A DNA stretch of 64,000 nucleotides from Sialis fuliginosa (GCA_961205875.1 OY540817.1:19317001-19381000), one strand, 5' to 3'; positions 44,643 through 59,080 are shown, counted from the stretch's first letter. Numbers and translations: made by a program. Notes: generated by a model from the letters alone, not told the origin.

Positions 44643-47600
44643 CTATGAAACAACACACTGGTATGTGTCATCCGACCTCGGGCTATGCGGCGTAGACCCC
44701 GTAAACGCCGACACTGTTGATACTACCCCGACAGCCGTCGCTGTGACTTCGCTTGCAGATGCTGAGCTTGTACTGGCCGTGCGAGACCGGCCTACAGGGG
44801 TCGTAGATGCAGGCCTGTCTGATTCTTCAATCGATATAGATTGTTGCTGTATGAGCTGTTTGCTGCATAAAATCCGTAACAAAACCGGGCTCTGGCTTTG
44901 TATGGTTGACATGAACGGCTTATATCCAAAACTGTGAAATTATAATTATATTGTACAACAGGTTACCAAATTATTTAATTAACTATAAATTAATGTAATA
45001 CAAAAATAAATAAAAAGTGAAGAATATTTTACCATTCATGATGAGTCCAATATAAAAGACAATGTAGCGCATCAGTTAGACGTTTCACAGTGTCTGCTGT
45101 AAGTTCTGGTGCTCTAGCTGCGTTCACAATGCGAAGGACTGCCATTGCATCTCTCAGTAGCACAGAAACAATCAATGCCCATTCTAGACAACTCGCTTCC
45201 ATGAACAATTGTAATAAGTACCTAAATAAAATATACCACTGTTAATAAAATTCTCACAATATATAATTTAAATAACAAAATGAAATAATAACCGTAGTTG
45301 CACTTCAGACTTAGGAGACCCTCTCTCGGCTACTGAATGCTCCAAGATACCAATAGGTGGCGGCAGAGGTCCAGGAGGCCATGTCAATGAATCCACTTCA
45401 TCTGGCCACACAGCGCTGGCCACACTAGCTGCAGTCACTGCTTCGTCGCAAGGCCCGCTGGCTAGCACTGTGACTGCGGATCCTCTAGGAAGACTTGTGT
45501 ATCCACTGTCACCGACACGACTTGATGATGTGTCAATACGTAGCAATTTTAGTTGGTCTTCGGTACAACCTTTAAATTATATGTATTTATTATATTGTTG
45601 AATTGAAAATAATAAGATAAACTTACCTAGTTTCCTTGCTTCGTGTTCTTCTTGATCAATCTCAACCTGTTCTTGCGATTGTCCCATTACAGACATAGGA
45701 TACGGCCATGTAAAGTCTTCGTGTAATTTCTTCAGAGCTGCGACAGCATCATCCACTCTAGCAGCACGATCTCTTTCCCTACCTAACCACGTGACGAGGT
45801 GGAAATCTAAATGGGCAGCTAATCGACCTAGTTCAGGCAACCGTCTGCTAGACAGCAATCTTCTTGCGTGCCTCTGGACTAATAAGTCTATATAAAAATG
45901 TTCCGCAGTTGATGGGGTATCACTGTAAAATAAAATAAAATAAATACGTTTGTATTTAAGTTACCATAGATTTACATTACCCAGAATCACTTTTATTAAT
46001 GGAAACAGGCGCTGATTTCTTTCTCTTGACCTCCATATGATTTTCCACACTCTTTTGACACTCACTCTTTGAATGTTTCCTGTGTTCAACCTTCGAATCC
46101 CTTCTACTTTCCCTGAAGTCCTTTCCATGTTCCCCTTTCTCCTGTTTCAAGTCCTTCGGAGGTACCGTCGTGCTGTAACTTCTCCCTCTACCAACACCAG
46201 GCACAAGAGACAGATCTTCTGCATTCGGGCTTACCGGAGACTGAGTCTGTTGTGTCAGTTGTAATGGAGATTTAGGTGGTAGGTCCCCATCACTAGGACC
46301 TATAGCACGTAAGAAACGTACGAGATCTCTTGCTAAAGACCAGCGCCCTTGCTCTAACGCTGTGTCTAATAATAAGGTTGCATGTTGACGACTTACTGAC
46401 GATGGTTCGAGATTCTAAATTTTTATTTAATTAATTAATTATCCCAAATAAATAATTTAAAACTATAACTAACCTGTAGTATTATCAGGTAGCTTGCAGC
46501 CGTTTCCAGCTGCCCTATATCTAAACACTGCTGGAAGAGGTGTTTGGGTTTTCCAGCAGCTGAGAACAAACATGGCCACAGAGCTATTTCAGTCTTACGA
46601 GCACACTGCACCACCGTTTGCAAATAAACCGGGAACTCTGATATAAACTCTACAACACTGGGCATTTGAGCATCAGGTATCGGTTCCTTGCTCGTGGCTT
46701 CTTCTTCTAAAACCTTGAAATTAAGTGATGATTTGAAATTTTAATAAATCACATAAACCAATTGATATAAAATGAATACTTACTTCGTGTAACAATAATT
46801 CTAAAGAATGTGGGAAGTAAGGTAAATTTGTACAACTACGTGCTATTTCCCACGCATGGTATCCTAAATTTCTACGTATTAACTGCCTTAATATTTGATG
46901 CAGATATACTTGACTCTAAAAAAAATAAAAAATATTTATTGACTTAATTAAAATATGGTATAAACTGTCACTTTTCTTAGTTTTTACATTAAAATTTACA
47001 AATGGAGGTTTAACAATTTGAATTTTTCACAAATATATGCTAAAAATTTTAGTGACATACTACTTACTGTTTTTTCCAAAACACAAAACGGTAAAGAAAA
47101 CGGTGAATTTGTATCTGAACTATACAGAACAGTATCATTTTCAGCACCAAGGATTATTGCATTTTCAAAAAGTATTGCTGTAACAAAAAGATACACATCA
47201 AACTACAAATCAAAACAACCCACCCATCCAACATACCTAACGGATAAATATTGAGTTGAAAAGGCAGCATGATCCTTTTAGATATAAACGCATGCTGCGG
47301 CTGCGGTGCAGTACGTTTAGGGAAAAGAGGAAGCCACACACGCATGCCACTTGCCCCGCATGCTAACCACAAAGCTTCTGTGAGATGTAACTTGTGTCCA
47401 CCAGATCCACCTGTTCGGTTACCTGGCGCCCAAACCATTTCTACACCTGAAGCTAGCACTGTAGCTTGCCCGCAAGTAAATAACTATAATAAATTATCAT
47501 CAGTGTTTTTTTTAATCAAAAGTTAAATAAGTTTTCAAATACTTACCAAACCATTGCTAGGAGAATGAACGACCTGTTCGCAAGGAACCATAAGTAATCG

Positions 47601-50268
47601 CCCACTGACATTCAATACGATACTGCGGACAGATGAGGTTCCACCTTGTTCCGCTCTTAGAGTGCTCAGGGCTACAGAAACCACACAAGCTGAATGAACA
47701 CAAAGCGCACTTACATCTACTGCTTGTAGTTTAGTTAGATCCAATCTACCAGCTGTAGAATAGAGAAAAATTATTTACTGCCTTCTAGTGTAAATGATAA
47801 TAAAATACCTGCATCAATTTGTTCAATTTTATACACAGATATCTGTGCATCTGAACAAAAGGTTATGAGTTGATCTTGCATTATGTTTATCAGTAAAACT
47901 TGTGCTGGCATTGAAACGATTTTTGCAAACCTGTTATTAAAATAAATTATTATTTCAATAATAAATGTAAAATTAACAAATCATAGTTAAAACAACTAAT
48001 AGGAGAGAAAACAATAATACAAATTGTACCTATTATCTAGTTTACATTCCCTCGGATAGAACCGCAGCTGGTCTGCATTATCCAGCACACTGTAAGCGCC
48101 CATAATGGCATAGTCTCGCCACCACAACAGTCCTCCAGTCACTATGAAATCTCGCTCCTGGGATTCATTGCCAAAGAGACGCCATTTACGGGTTTGCAAT
48201 GAGTAATGTGCAAGTCCTGTCCGTCCAGCTATTGCCAAATGCTGGCCTTCCACGTCTAAAGCTGTGTACTGTAACACAATAATGGTTATTTAGTTTGTAT
48301 CTAAGATAATAGGTAGTATTTATCTAACCTTTATCGGCCAATTCGTTGCAGAATAAGTTTCTGGTATAGATATCACAAGCCATTGTCTAGATTCACCTCC
48401 ATGTCCGTTTGAACTTCCCTGTTCACTCAAAACATCGTTAGCATTCCCTGTCCTCCTCCCTGGACCACTTCCTGTTAGGGCATCTCCCAAATTAACATAA
48501 AGACGATCATCACCTTGTAAATATAAATGTGGCTGTTGTGTCTATTGATAAAATAAATTACAATTGATAATAATTCATCAACCATCGCTTAAAAGATTGT
48601 TGTTTTTACTAACCATACATGGATTAACAGTTATAGCACTTTTAACAAAGTCTAATTCAATTAACTGGCGATTTGTCTCTTCAGTTTCTTTCCGGATCAT
48701 CCATAACTGATAACCCTCAGATGCCCAGTCCTTAAAATATTATAATTTTATTAATATCACATTAGTTACGCAAGCAGTAACGTTCTCACCATACTAATCA
48801 ACTGCAAAGGATTTGCAGTAGTCAGATCAACATTGAGTCCGTAATCCCATCCGAGAGAACAGACTAGCAATGCTCCAAATGTTGACCAGAGTGCTAGACC
48901 TCCCCTGGCCCAGGTGACTGCCATGGTACACCCGTCAGGTGTCCAACATTGTGCTGTCACCTCACCAGGACTGCCGGGGTAGTCTTTGCCTGACAGAGCG
49001 CACTCATGGGACAGCTCTAGTCCTCCGGTTGTCTCATCTACTGTGTATACAACACATTGTGAACTAAATGGAAATTTTATTAGTTATAAAATAAAATTCA
49101 ATACTTATAAAATATTCTTACTTTTTTCGTCCGAATACAATTAACCTAAATTTATGATTAACACTAGCACACGTTGCGTCTTCAATTCCTTGAGCCCAGA
49201 TTCCTTGTACTTGCTAAAAATAGAAACATCATCAATATTAAAAACCACTATCATATAATGTATTTAATTTAAAACTTACATTAGGATCAAACCGTAATGA
49301 ACTAGCAGTTACAAAAGCGGCCTTTCCATTATTAAATGTGACAGCAAAACCTCCAACAAGTGGAGAATATTCCATATCATTTACATAAGTATTGTCTTCA
49401 CTGATGGGTTCAGCTGAAAATCAATACAAATTGAACCAATACTGTTTATTTAGTACTATAGTTTTAGAACTATACCTTTAGAAACCTGTTTATTTATACA
49501 GAAAGGTATCCGTCGCAGATCTAAACAATAATCTCTGTTTTGTGTTCCATCCCATCTGTATCGTAATATGTGTCCTTTCGTTGTTGAAACCATTATTTCT
49601 GTCATGGTGATGCAAACAATACTGGTTATACTACCATCCCATACCATCACTTCGTGTGCCTGTAAAAATATAACTATGATTTCTTATTTCATATAAAAGT
49701 AAGGTTAACAACTATCAAATATTAGTATTAAAAAACTTACTACAGACAAGTGTAAAGGAGGTATGGTTTCTTTAACAAACAGTTCAGCGCTATCTCTCCT
49801 TAAACTTGCTTGTGGTGAATCTGTTTGAACGTACAGACTTCTTGTATCTGCCGCGACATGTACATTCAAAAACAACAAATGTCCTTCTGACGTCTGTAAT
49901 AATTATATTCATTATATTATTGAAACAAGAATGATTTGAGGTATTTTTAGATTTACTTACTGCGATGACAATCATACTTGAATCTGGTTTCCATTCTGCT
50001 AAAATATTTGTTCCTAGTTTTGATAGAGATTCGATTGAACGGTGATGAAATACAATAGGTACACATGGCTTAAAAAAGGATTCATGAAAAAATCAAAGTA
50101 AAAAAATTGATAATTTATTATTCATACCTTGCAAAACCATATTCCTACAGAATCTTCTGTCAAGACAGCAAATAATATTTTATCTAAATTACAGACAACC
50201 TGAATAATATTTGTAGTCCAAATTTCAGGTAATTTTAATACTTTAGGCCAACCTATTGGAAAATACAT
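44643..50268 (-). CDS. RIC1: RIC1, RAB6A-GEF complex subunit
   Basis: With RGP1, RIC1 forms the exchange factor for Rab6 in endosome-to-Golgi traffic. About 21 exons encode roughly 1399 residues (human 1423): 50268-50128, 50068-49961, 49893-49741, 49659-49476, 49413-49280, 49213-49122, 49063-48790, 48730-48614, 48541-48329, 48269-48030, 47930-47809, 47752-47547, 47483-47237, 47177-47068, 46915-46784, 46713-46474, 46414-45981, 45922-45627, 45569-45293, 45221-45033 and 44931-44643. The opening [11 protein letters not shown] is diagnostic. WD40-type repeats fill the first half ([37 protein letters not shown]). The RIC1 helical domain (around [14 protein letters not shown]-type sequence read in 46784-46915 and the 46474-46713 exon) follows. 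A Ser/Lys-rich region and a Ser/Thr-rich tail close it. Confidence 0.93.
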
Positions 50269-50896
50269 AATTCTAGATTGCAAAAATACATTTATTAATA
50301 CATATTAGGCCTATAGACGTGTATATTATCACATAAAATTTTAACATGTCATTTAAATTGACAGTGCAATAAAAACAAAGTTTTGTCTTAAAACTTGAGT
50401 CAGCATATAGATTTAACACTTATCATTTTCAAATATTTGTTTTCTTAAACACACTTATATAAAATTGCATATTCGTAAAAAATATTACATTAAATATGTA
50501 TTTAAATTTACATGTACAGAATACACAGCTGACATGACACACATTAATACACAAGTGACCGTCAAAATGTTCAAAATACAATATTTTCGAGTATAGAAAT
50601 AAATCAAATACGGAGTCAAATGTGTTAATAAATTTCACAGCAAACTTGATAAAGCAGTTATAACAATTTTGTACACAATCTGAACTCTTAGCGATTCAAC
50701 AATATAAATAATAACAGGTAGTGAGTATAACTAGAAAATTTATTTTTATGGTAAGTATATCAAAATACACTGTGAAAATACACTAATATTATTATAAAAT
50801 AAATATAACTATAAAATAGAATTTGTTATAAAAATATAAATAACTTGTACATTTAATCCAGGTACAGCATTATTAATTAATAAAAAAATTATCTCT
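50269..50896. other. Short spacer between RIC1 start and SMC6 end
   Basis: AT-rich. It contains the RIC1 promoter/5' UTR and the SMC6 3' UTR. No separate gene seen. Confidence 0.5.
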
Positions 50897-53800
50897 TCAT
50901 TCATCCTGTCGTGGATCAGGCATTCTAAAACAAATTTAACAATTACAATAAATCATAACTGTCAATTATAAAATTCAACAATCAAATTTACCTGTGTATC
51001 ATTAGAGTAGAAGATGACTGAATATCGCAAATATCTAAAGGAGTTAAAAAGACATATTGCTTTTCAGGATGAGCTTCAGCATGCTGCATTAATAAGTCCA
51101 TAACAATTCGACGATTTACTTTATCCTACAACAATCACAAATTTAAATGAAATATAAATGGTACTATAAGAAAGTATTTACCATAAAAACATCAAATTCA
51201 TCTAAAAAATAAAACGGGAACTCTGCATATTTCCAAAGTGCTGTTACAAAAGCTACAGTCGCATACGATCTTTCTCCACCAGACAGAGATCTTGTATCAG
51301 TCAAAGCGCCACCAGTAGTATTCTCTTTTTGTATACTAATTTCTAACTGTTTTTCATCGTGGTCAATTTTTAAAGAGCCCTGAAAACAACACGTTTATAA
51401 AATAAATTACTATGGCACTTAATGTATTAACAAAATAATCTTACCTTATATTTCCGCAACTCCAGCACAATCCTGAAAAAATCCGTAACCCTCTGAGTAG
51501 TTTTCCTGATCAATTTATCAAACGATCGTCTCCTAACGTCGACACTATTTAACACATCCTTCAAGGCAGGTTTCAGCTTACTCAAAGCCTCTTCAGAACT
51601 TGCATATTTCCTTTCGCACTCTTTAAACATGCGTTCTATTAATTCTGCATCTTCGGCACGGGCTTCTATATTGCGTATTTCTGCCTCCACGCTTTTCTGT
51701 TCTGCTTCTATCACTTTTTGAGAACGTGGATTCAATACCCTAGGTTCAAATTCATCTGATTTGGTAGAATGATTTTCTAATCGTGTTACGATTCGTGTTA
51801 GCTGCTCTTGAAATTCTTTTAAATTATCTTTCAGGTCTGTTAGTTTTGATGAGTATCTTTGGTTTACTATTAATAGTTCTTTTGCTTTGTTATCTATTTC
51901 GGTTTTCTTTGCCTAAAATAAAAATCAAATAAAATTAATCCAATAAAAATAGAAGCATTATCATCCATACCATAAATGGAGAAACCCTTTCTTCAACAGT
52001 AACCATCAACCTTTTAATTTCATCTGCTTTACTCTTCTGCTCCTCTATCTTTCGATTCAGCTCTTCAACCTGCCGATCTAAACCAACCTTTAATGTTTCC
52101 AGTTTCTCCAAATCCTCTTTCATCTCCTGCAACTGTTTTTCCAGAGTCTCCACGCACCCAGGCTGCGATAATGTATCCCTTTGATTCTTAGTCATCCGTA
52201 ACTTGACCCCAATGTCCGACACTGCTGCACGCAACTTGGCCGTGTGTTTTTCTTGGTTTCTCAGTTCAATTACTTGTCCTTGTTCTGCTTCCTTTGCGGC
52301 AGCTAGACGCGTGTTAGCCAAAGCTAGCTCAGCTTCTAGGTTAGTTAAATCGTACTTGAATTGAGCAAGGGCATCATCTACAGATGACTGGAGGAGCTGT
52401 ACAGAGTTATATTGGCCGGCATACGTTCTATAAAAAAAATTAATTATTCTGAAGTCAATAACTTCAATGCTTTATATATATACCTATAGTTAGGAGCTGG
52501 ATAATACAAATCTCCAGCCATAGTAAGACCAATACCACAATTCCTTGGGACATTTTCCTGCGCTGATAAATGCCTATGTGCACTCACTTCACTTGGAATC
52601 AACAAAGTATTTTCTATGCGCTTTTCATCAATGAGGCAGTTCTCTATAACAGGATCCTTTATCACTAGCACATCTCTGAGAGCTACGCAGTCAGATGGAG
52701 GTATGACACATGTGCGAGAAACATCATGCACCTGAAAAATATAAACATTTATTTTTATTTATTCATTAAGTTTGCGTACAAATATTTTTACTTTATTAGT
52801 AGAAAATATTATTAACCTTAAACTTACCTTATGTATAAATTTACTACAAATAATCGAAGGTTTTGGTTGTTTGTTTTGGATTTTAGATAATATTTTATTT
52901 AGTACTTGTAAGTCTTGATAGTTTGTTACACAAAAACTACGTAAAAAATCTCTTCCTAGTGATTCCTCTACAGCTCTCGCCCATTTCTTGTCTTTTAATT
53001 CAATGTAACATCCTAAAGGACCACGTGGTAACTGAAAAATAATTTATTTATCAATATCAGTTAATGAAACTATAAAAATATACACGTTGTTCTAACCTCA
53101 GTAAAAAGTGATTGGTTAGCTTTAATATTTTCTTTAATTCTTGGAATGTTTTCTCCATACAATGACAATATATTAGAATGTTTATTTCTCAATGCTTTTA
53201 TTTGCAACTGCTTGTTTGAAATCTGTTCATTCAAATTTCGAACATCATTTTGTATTTTTTGTGTCGTCTGTTGTGCCAAAGAGACAGATTTCTGTTTTTG
53301 ATCTGATTCATGGCTTGCCGATTCAAACATCGCTTTTGAGTCAATTTCTCTCTTTTGTAAAAGTTCAATTTCTTCTAATTTTGACTGACGTTCAGCCAAA
53401 TGGTTATTCATTCTGAAAATAAAATAATATACACTCTATTTTTTCCTATAATTTAATAACCTAAAAATACTTACGTTTTTTTAATTCGCTCTATTTCTTT
53501 CTGTAAATTATTCATTTCTGAACTTTTCCTATTAATAAGATTAGTATTACTACTCAATTCACTGTACTTTTCTTGATTTGATTCCTTTAACTTATGAAGA
53601 ACCATTTTAACATCTTTATATTGCTTCTCAAGTCCGTCATTTTCTCTACGAATTTCCAATTCTTGTCTGTTTAATTCACTGAAATAAAAATTATTATTTA
53701 ATACCAATAAATTTTTTAAATTACATTAATTTTGTTTTACTTATGTTGTTCCTCGAATTCTTTGTGTTGTTCTTTATTAGTAGCTAATTTTTCTTCAATT

Positions 53801-55118
53801 ACTTTTACCTTTTCTTCAACCTTCACAATATTACTCTCTAGTGTCGTTTTTTCAGATTCGATCTTGTAATACTGAAAATAGTATAAAAATAAAATAGTAT
53901 AAATAGAAAATAAATAATTTTAATTTAATTTTTTCAAACAATATTGCCACATTACAGCAACCAATCAACGGTGGTTAGAATGAATTACACTTACATTTGC
54001 CCAATAAGTCTCTCTTTTTAAATCTACTAATCGATTTGCAAACGTATCTGCTGATTTAATTAAATTATATTTACTTTCCCATTTCTTTTTCACTTTTTCT
54101 AATTCTTCAAATTCCTAGAAAATGATTTGGTATTAATACACACACACAATGCATTTATTAAATGTTAAATATTACCTTTTGTTTTGTTGCAATAATTTGT
54201 TTCGCCATTCTTTTATCAATTAACAATTTTTTATTTATCTCTTCTATAGATTCTAGAAATGTAGCTCGTGCAAAAAGGATATATAGTTTTTTCCCATCGC
54301 TACTATTTAAGAAATTACGTGACATATCCTGATTTAAAATACAAACTGGATTATCTATTTGGATATCAAGTGCCATACATAATCTAGCAACCTCCTTTGC
54401 ACCTGTTCCTACAATACGTCCTAAAAAAAAATCACATTTAAAAATTAAATAACAGTACGTTACACGTTTTGTTTTTTTAAATTACCTAATCCGTTTTTAA
54501 TTTTATAAGATGAAGAACCACCAGCTGAAAAATTCCTGATGATAGTTATTCTTTTGCCGTAAATATCTGGTTTAAAAGAATAAACACCTTCATTTCTTAA
54601 AGTTATTTCAATAACTGCAAAATTTTCTCCAGACTTTATGAAACCTAGAAATTGATATAACGATAAATAAATTTATATTTTCAATTCAAGTATCAAATTA
54701 TTTTACTTTTAATACTGTTGCCACGGTTGGTGACACTGGCTCTACCAGCAAGGCCAACCACGAGTGCTAGTAAAATAGCACTTTTTCCACTACCATTTCG
54801 TCCAACGATAAAATTTACATTCTGGTTGAAATTAATTTCTAATGAGTCATGACACATGAAATTCCTTACTAATAAACGTTCTATAGTTCCTGCATTACCC
54901 TGAAAAACAATAACCAATGTTAATCAACGTTTAATTTTTCATTTTATTATGATTTTGTTACTTACCAGTTCTTTTCCTATACCATTTTCCTGGGAACAAT
55001 TAGTTTCTTGGGAAAAAAGAGAATCTTGTGTACTAGATGCAACTTTATCAATCTCTGTACGCTCTATACAAAGTCGTTTTCGACTTGGGCTGGGAGATTC
55101 ATCTCTTTTTCTACCCAT
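50897..55118 (-). CDS. SMC6: SMC6, structural maintenance of chromosomes protein 6
   Basis: ATPase subunit of the SMC5/6 complex, which supports recombinational repair and replication-fork stability. Fifteen exons (55118-54966, 54899-54707, 54644-54486, 54420-54176, 54114-53995, 53871-53741, 53678-53475, 53412-53097, 53031-52828, 52731-52484, 52427-51971, 51912-51445, 51379-51182, 51125-50992, 50924-50897) sum to exactly 1085 residues, the normal size. Walker A GRNGSGKS lies at about residues 84-91. Long coiled coils flank a hinge around the exons at 52484-53031. The C-terminal head has the signature [13 protein letters not shown] and Walker [13 protein letters not shown]. The N-terminal [17 protein letters not shown] is typical of SMC6 rather than SMC5. 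Confidence 0.95.
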
Positions 55119-55732
55119 TTTTATTATTTACTCGTTTTCATAAACCTAAAGAAGAAAACATTTAAATACAATTATAATTTAAATGTCATTACAATTACAT
55201 TATAACTAATAACTTAGTATGCAAGCAAATAAATTTATTCAAGTAATGATATTCAAATTTCTAATACATAATAATAACGTATAATTTTGTTTAAGGTTAT
55301 GTTTTTAAACAATGTCATACAAATATGATGATTTATCAAATTCAACGCGTTGTATTCATAAAACAACAAGTTAGTAGTAATGAAAACTTGTAGAATAATG
55401 ATTTTAGTTAATTACCTTTACATTTGTTAAAGCACAAAATTTACCGCCAAAACAAAGAATTTGGATTTATGTTATCTACAATAAATACATATGTACTAAT
55501 TAGACGTGGTGGGGATGTTTCCTTCTTTATTTTACTTCTTCTTCTTTTAAAATTTATAATGGTTTAGCGAATTTAGCAATCAAATTATAATTCAATTATT
55601 AATTATTTGTTTTCAAACTACATACATAAAAAAACAAATATCAAATAAAAACACAGTATGCTTTAAAATTTTAATTTAATTTTAATTCCTTTTTATTTAA
55701 TAAAATTACAATACAAAAAAAAAATGTATAAA
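55119..55732. other. Spacer between SMC6 start and MAD1 end
   Basis: AT-rich, tail-to-head arrangement. No supported coding exon. Confidence 0.5.
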
Positions 55733-58322
55733 TTATTCAGCACATAGAACTGGTTGAGTTTTCATTGTTACACGTTCAAACAAATCCAGTGTCAGGGCAC
55801 TTAGAAATACAGGAATCGATTGCTGGTGGCGTAAATGGAGATCAATCATGCGATCTAACGTGTTAGAATACTGAGTTTCTAGTAAGTTTAACATTCCATC
55901 GCTATTCAGTTGAAAAGCAAGATTATCGTCTGGCGATTCTGCATACATGCTTGATAAGACATATTTGTTTGATGGCCTAAAATAAATTGAAGTTTTTACA
56001 GTCGGTTTCATATTAATAATACATTTTCTCTTACCTTTTATCAATTTTAAATCCAAAAAGCATGTAACACACATCCCTAAACTCGGAAGACGTAGTTTTA
56101 AAAGCTTCTCGCAGCCTCTGCTGTTTTAGTTCACTTGACTTGAGCTGTTCCTGTAACTCAGCTATTTCTTGTCTCCCGATTAACGACACATTTTTGCTAC
56201 AATCAGCACCTTGTTCTAAACTAATCACTTTCCGTTTCAGTCTATCTATTTCACCATTGAGCCTTGCTATTTCATTTACATGTTTGGAATGCATTGAAGT
56301 CAATGGATTCGAATCAAAGTGCAATATTTTTTCTGTTTGAACAGATCGTAATGCGCAAGATTCTAGTTTTTTTTCTAATTCAGTTTTGCGCTGCCTCAGA
56401 TCTTCGTTTTGAAGCAACAGTTGATCACGTTCTGCTTGTAAACGTTTCATCTGAAATAAAATTATATTTTAATATAATATTTTCTTAAACAGAATTTTTA
56501 AATATCTAACCTGATCAGCCTTTGCAGGAACGACACTACTTTGCATATTTTCTAAATCGATCTCCAACTTAGCAACCAGATCCTTATACTGGTCTAGTGT
56601 TTGTTCCATTGAAGAAATACGATCTTTCAATACATCCACTTGCGAAGGACCCTGTGAAATTGGCTGACCTCCAGGAGGTACAGCTGATGTCATCATGGTC
56701 ATGTTAATTGTTAGATCCTTTTCAAACCAATTAAGTTGTTGACGGCAGCTGTCACGGTCTCGACTCACGATCAATAACTTTTTCTGTAAACGGTGTATCA
56801 AACTTTCATTGCTCTTTTGTTGACGTTGAAGTTGTGTGATCTGTTCGGTTAGACGATCTGTGTCTTGTTTGGCTGAGTTAAGTTCCTGTTAAATATTATT
56901 TATTATAAAGAATGAATAAAAAGTAATAAAAATGTTGACTTTTTACTTACTCTTTGGCATGATTTCAAATCTGATTCTATATCCATTTTCTCTGAAGTAA
57001 GGATAAGTTCCTTTTGTCTTAGTTTATCTATTATCTGACGAACCATTTGCGGTAACATTGTATCTGTACCAATAGATTCACATGTGTCTCTTGCTAAAAC
57101 ACGCCATTCTTCTAATAATGATTCTAGTTGACCACGTTTTGCCTAAAAAATACATCAAATGTTTTTTAAACAATTAAAATGAATTGGATAATTTATGTTT
57201 TTAAATTAAATACATAATTCCAATTTATATTACAGACCTCTGCTTCAGCTAGCTGATCGTGCATTCCTGCATATGTTTCTAATCGCTTTTTTTGATCAGC
57301 AACTTGTTCTTCTAACATTAGCTTATTACGTACGGCATCACGAAGTACATTGTTATCTTCCTTCAATTTATCCAGTTCTCTTTCAAGCTCAGGTAATGCT
57401 GCTAACTTGCTTTGCTGCATCTGGAAATTTGATAATTTTAATATATTTTTTTAGCTTTAAATATTTTTTATTGCTTTAGTGCTCCAAATCATATACTTTT
57501 GCTAGTTGTTGCCACTCGATATAACTACTTCTTTCGTATTCTAACTCTTTGACTCTCATCTGTGATTTTTGTAGGGCTTGCTCTAAAGTCTCTTTGTCCC
57601 TAGAAAACGCCATGCTTGTATTTAACTGAGTTTGAAGGTCTTCATTCCTTTTCCGCAAGTCTACAAGTTCTGTTTCAGACTCTTCGAGCTGTGCTTCGAG
57701 TTCTGTTATTTTCATTGACATAACATTTGCAGCATCTTCTTCAGAATGTGACTTATCAAAAATATCATCTCTGAGTTCATTAATTTTTTGTTTGAGATTT
57801 GAAATCTCAATTTCGTAATCTATTTTCATGGTTTGAAGTTTTGCTTTGGTCTAAAAAATATAAGGTGTTATTATCTGTTAAAAGATTTTAAATTAAAAAT
57901 AATACCTGTGAAAGTTCATCTTTAGTATCCGATTCACGGTTCCGAATTTGTTTCAAACGAGCTTCCAATTTAGAAATAGAATCCTTATCTCTATCATGTT
58001 GTGCTTGCAGTGACTTTTTTTCATCTTCAAAAACTAGCTCGAGTTCTTTTCGAGCTACATGTAAATGTTGTATTTGATTTTCAAGTTCAATTATTCGGCT
58101 ACGAGCACCAATAACTTCACCTCTTAAATAATTTGAATCACCTGGTGATACAATTAAACTATCATTTAAACTAGTCTTAAACTTCTTTTCTGGGGTTTCA
58201 TATGAACAACTTTTTTGTTTAGAATCCATATAAGAACTACATCTTTTATGATTGTTTTTACATGCATTGCTTTTAAACATTTCTATCATTTCAACTATTG
58301 AATCGTTTGGTAGTTGAGACAT
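55733..58322 (-). CDS. MAD1: MAD1 spindle-assembly checkpoint protein
   Basis: Recruits MAD2 to unattached kinetochores and templates its conversion to the inhibitory form. Seven exons (58322-57906, 57850-57497, 57420-57238, 57142-56951, 56885-56511, 56450-56035, 55976-55733) give 726 residues against 718 in human. Almost the whole protein is coiled coil. The MAD2-interaction motif is visible as KILHFDSNP at about residues 548-556 (human KVLHMSLNP). The C-terminal RWD-like domain is clear: FRDVCYMLFGFKIDKR, SSMYAESPDDNLAFQL, LLETQYSNTLDRMIDLHLRH, SIPVFLSALTLDLF. All key parts are intact. Confidence 0.95.
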
Positions 58323-58760
58323 TATAAAATATATAATTGTTAAATAAAATATGATAATTTTAATAAAAGCTTATTACAAAGTTATTTAAATACGATTTCT
58401 GGTCTATAACCCTGTCTATAACATTATCGTATTAAAATTAAACAACTGTCAAAAATAATGGTATGCGTACGACATAGCAGTGATTTTAAGAAAGTGATTT
58501 TATGAATAAATTATTTGATAAATTAAATGAAGATTGAATTTTTGTTGAATATATGTGATAAATTATTTCTGAAATTTTAAAATATAATATATATGTAATA
58601 AAAGGAAATTTGAGAAAATTGCATATTCGTTTTATTTTTTAAATTTGCGGATATATATTTATAGTTAAATATGCAACCGTACTTTCGTATTGGCAGCACT
58701 TGAAGGCTTTTTAAGAATTGTTTTTCCTAAATTTATGAGAAAACTGGAAAATATTTTGGC
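58323..58760. other. AT-rich spacer
   Basis: MAD1 upstream region and 3' flank of the 49-residue ORF. No gene seen. Confidence 0.45.
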
Positions 58761-58910
58761 TTAAGACTCGACTAAAAAATCATCAGGGTTCTCGAGATCA
58801 TAGTCATCATATTTGCAAACAATAAATTTATAAGATCGAAGAGAGATACTTTTCGAGAATTTGCGTTTCGCCGGTTTGGGGGCCCCAACATGTTGACTAC
58901 TACCGGACAT
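58761..58910 (-). CDS. Hypothetical 49-residue protein
   Basis: A single-exon ORF starting at the ATG at 58908-58910 in good context (GTTACCATGTCC). It begins MSGSSQHVGAPKPAKRKFSK, continues SISLRSYKFIVCKYDDYDLE and ends NPDDFLVES. It is basic at the front and acidic at the end. It sits head-to-head with SPS1, 170 bases from that gene's start codon, in a stretch richer in G and C than most of the window. No family recognised. It may be a genuine small protein, a last or only coding exon, or a chance ORF in a shared promoter. Upstream in-frame codons extend the frame but without a better start. Confidence 0.45.
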   Translation of the reverse strand: MSGSSQHVGAPKPAKRKFSKSISLRSYKFIVCKYDDYDLENPDDFLVES

Positions 58911-59080
58911 GGTAACAGACCAATCATTTGCGAGATAGGACAAGTTGGAGCACGCGCAGAATTCCAATAAGCGGCGGGGGACGCTATCACAAACGCCATT
59001 TTGTACGCGTAGCCGACACTGTTTGAGAAACGCTCTGTAGAGCCAGTGTTTTTACGAGGGTAGTAGAATTGTTTAAAACT

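Noticed and set aside
47018-47526. Plus-strand ORFs across RIC1
   Set aside because: Antisense to RIC1 exons that join in frame on the minus strand.
59069-59080. Upstream extension of SPS1 beginning at TTG
   Set aside because: Non-ATG start; MGDYQ has an ordinary start and matches the expected family length.
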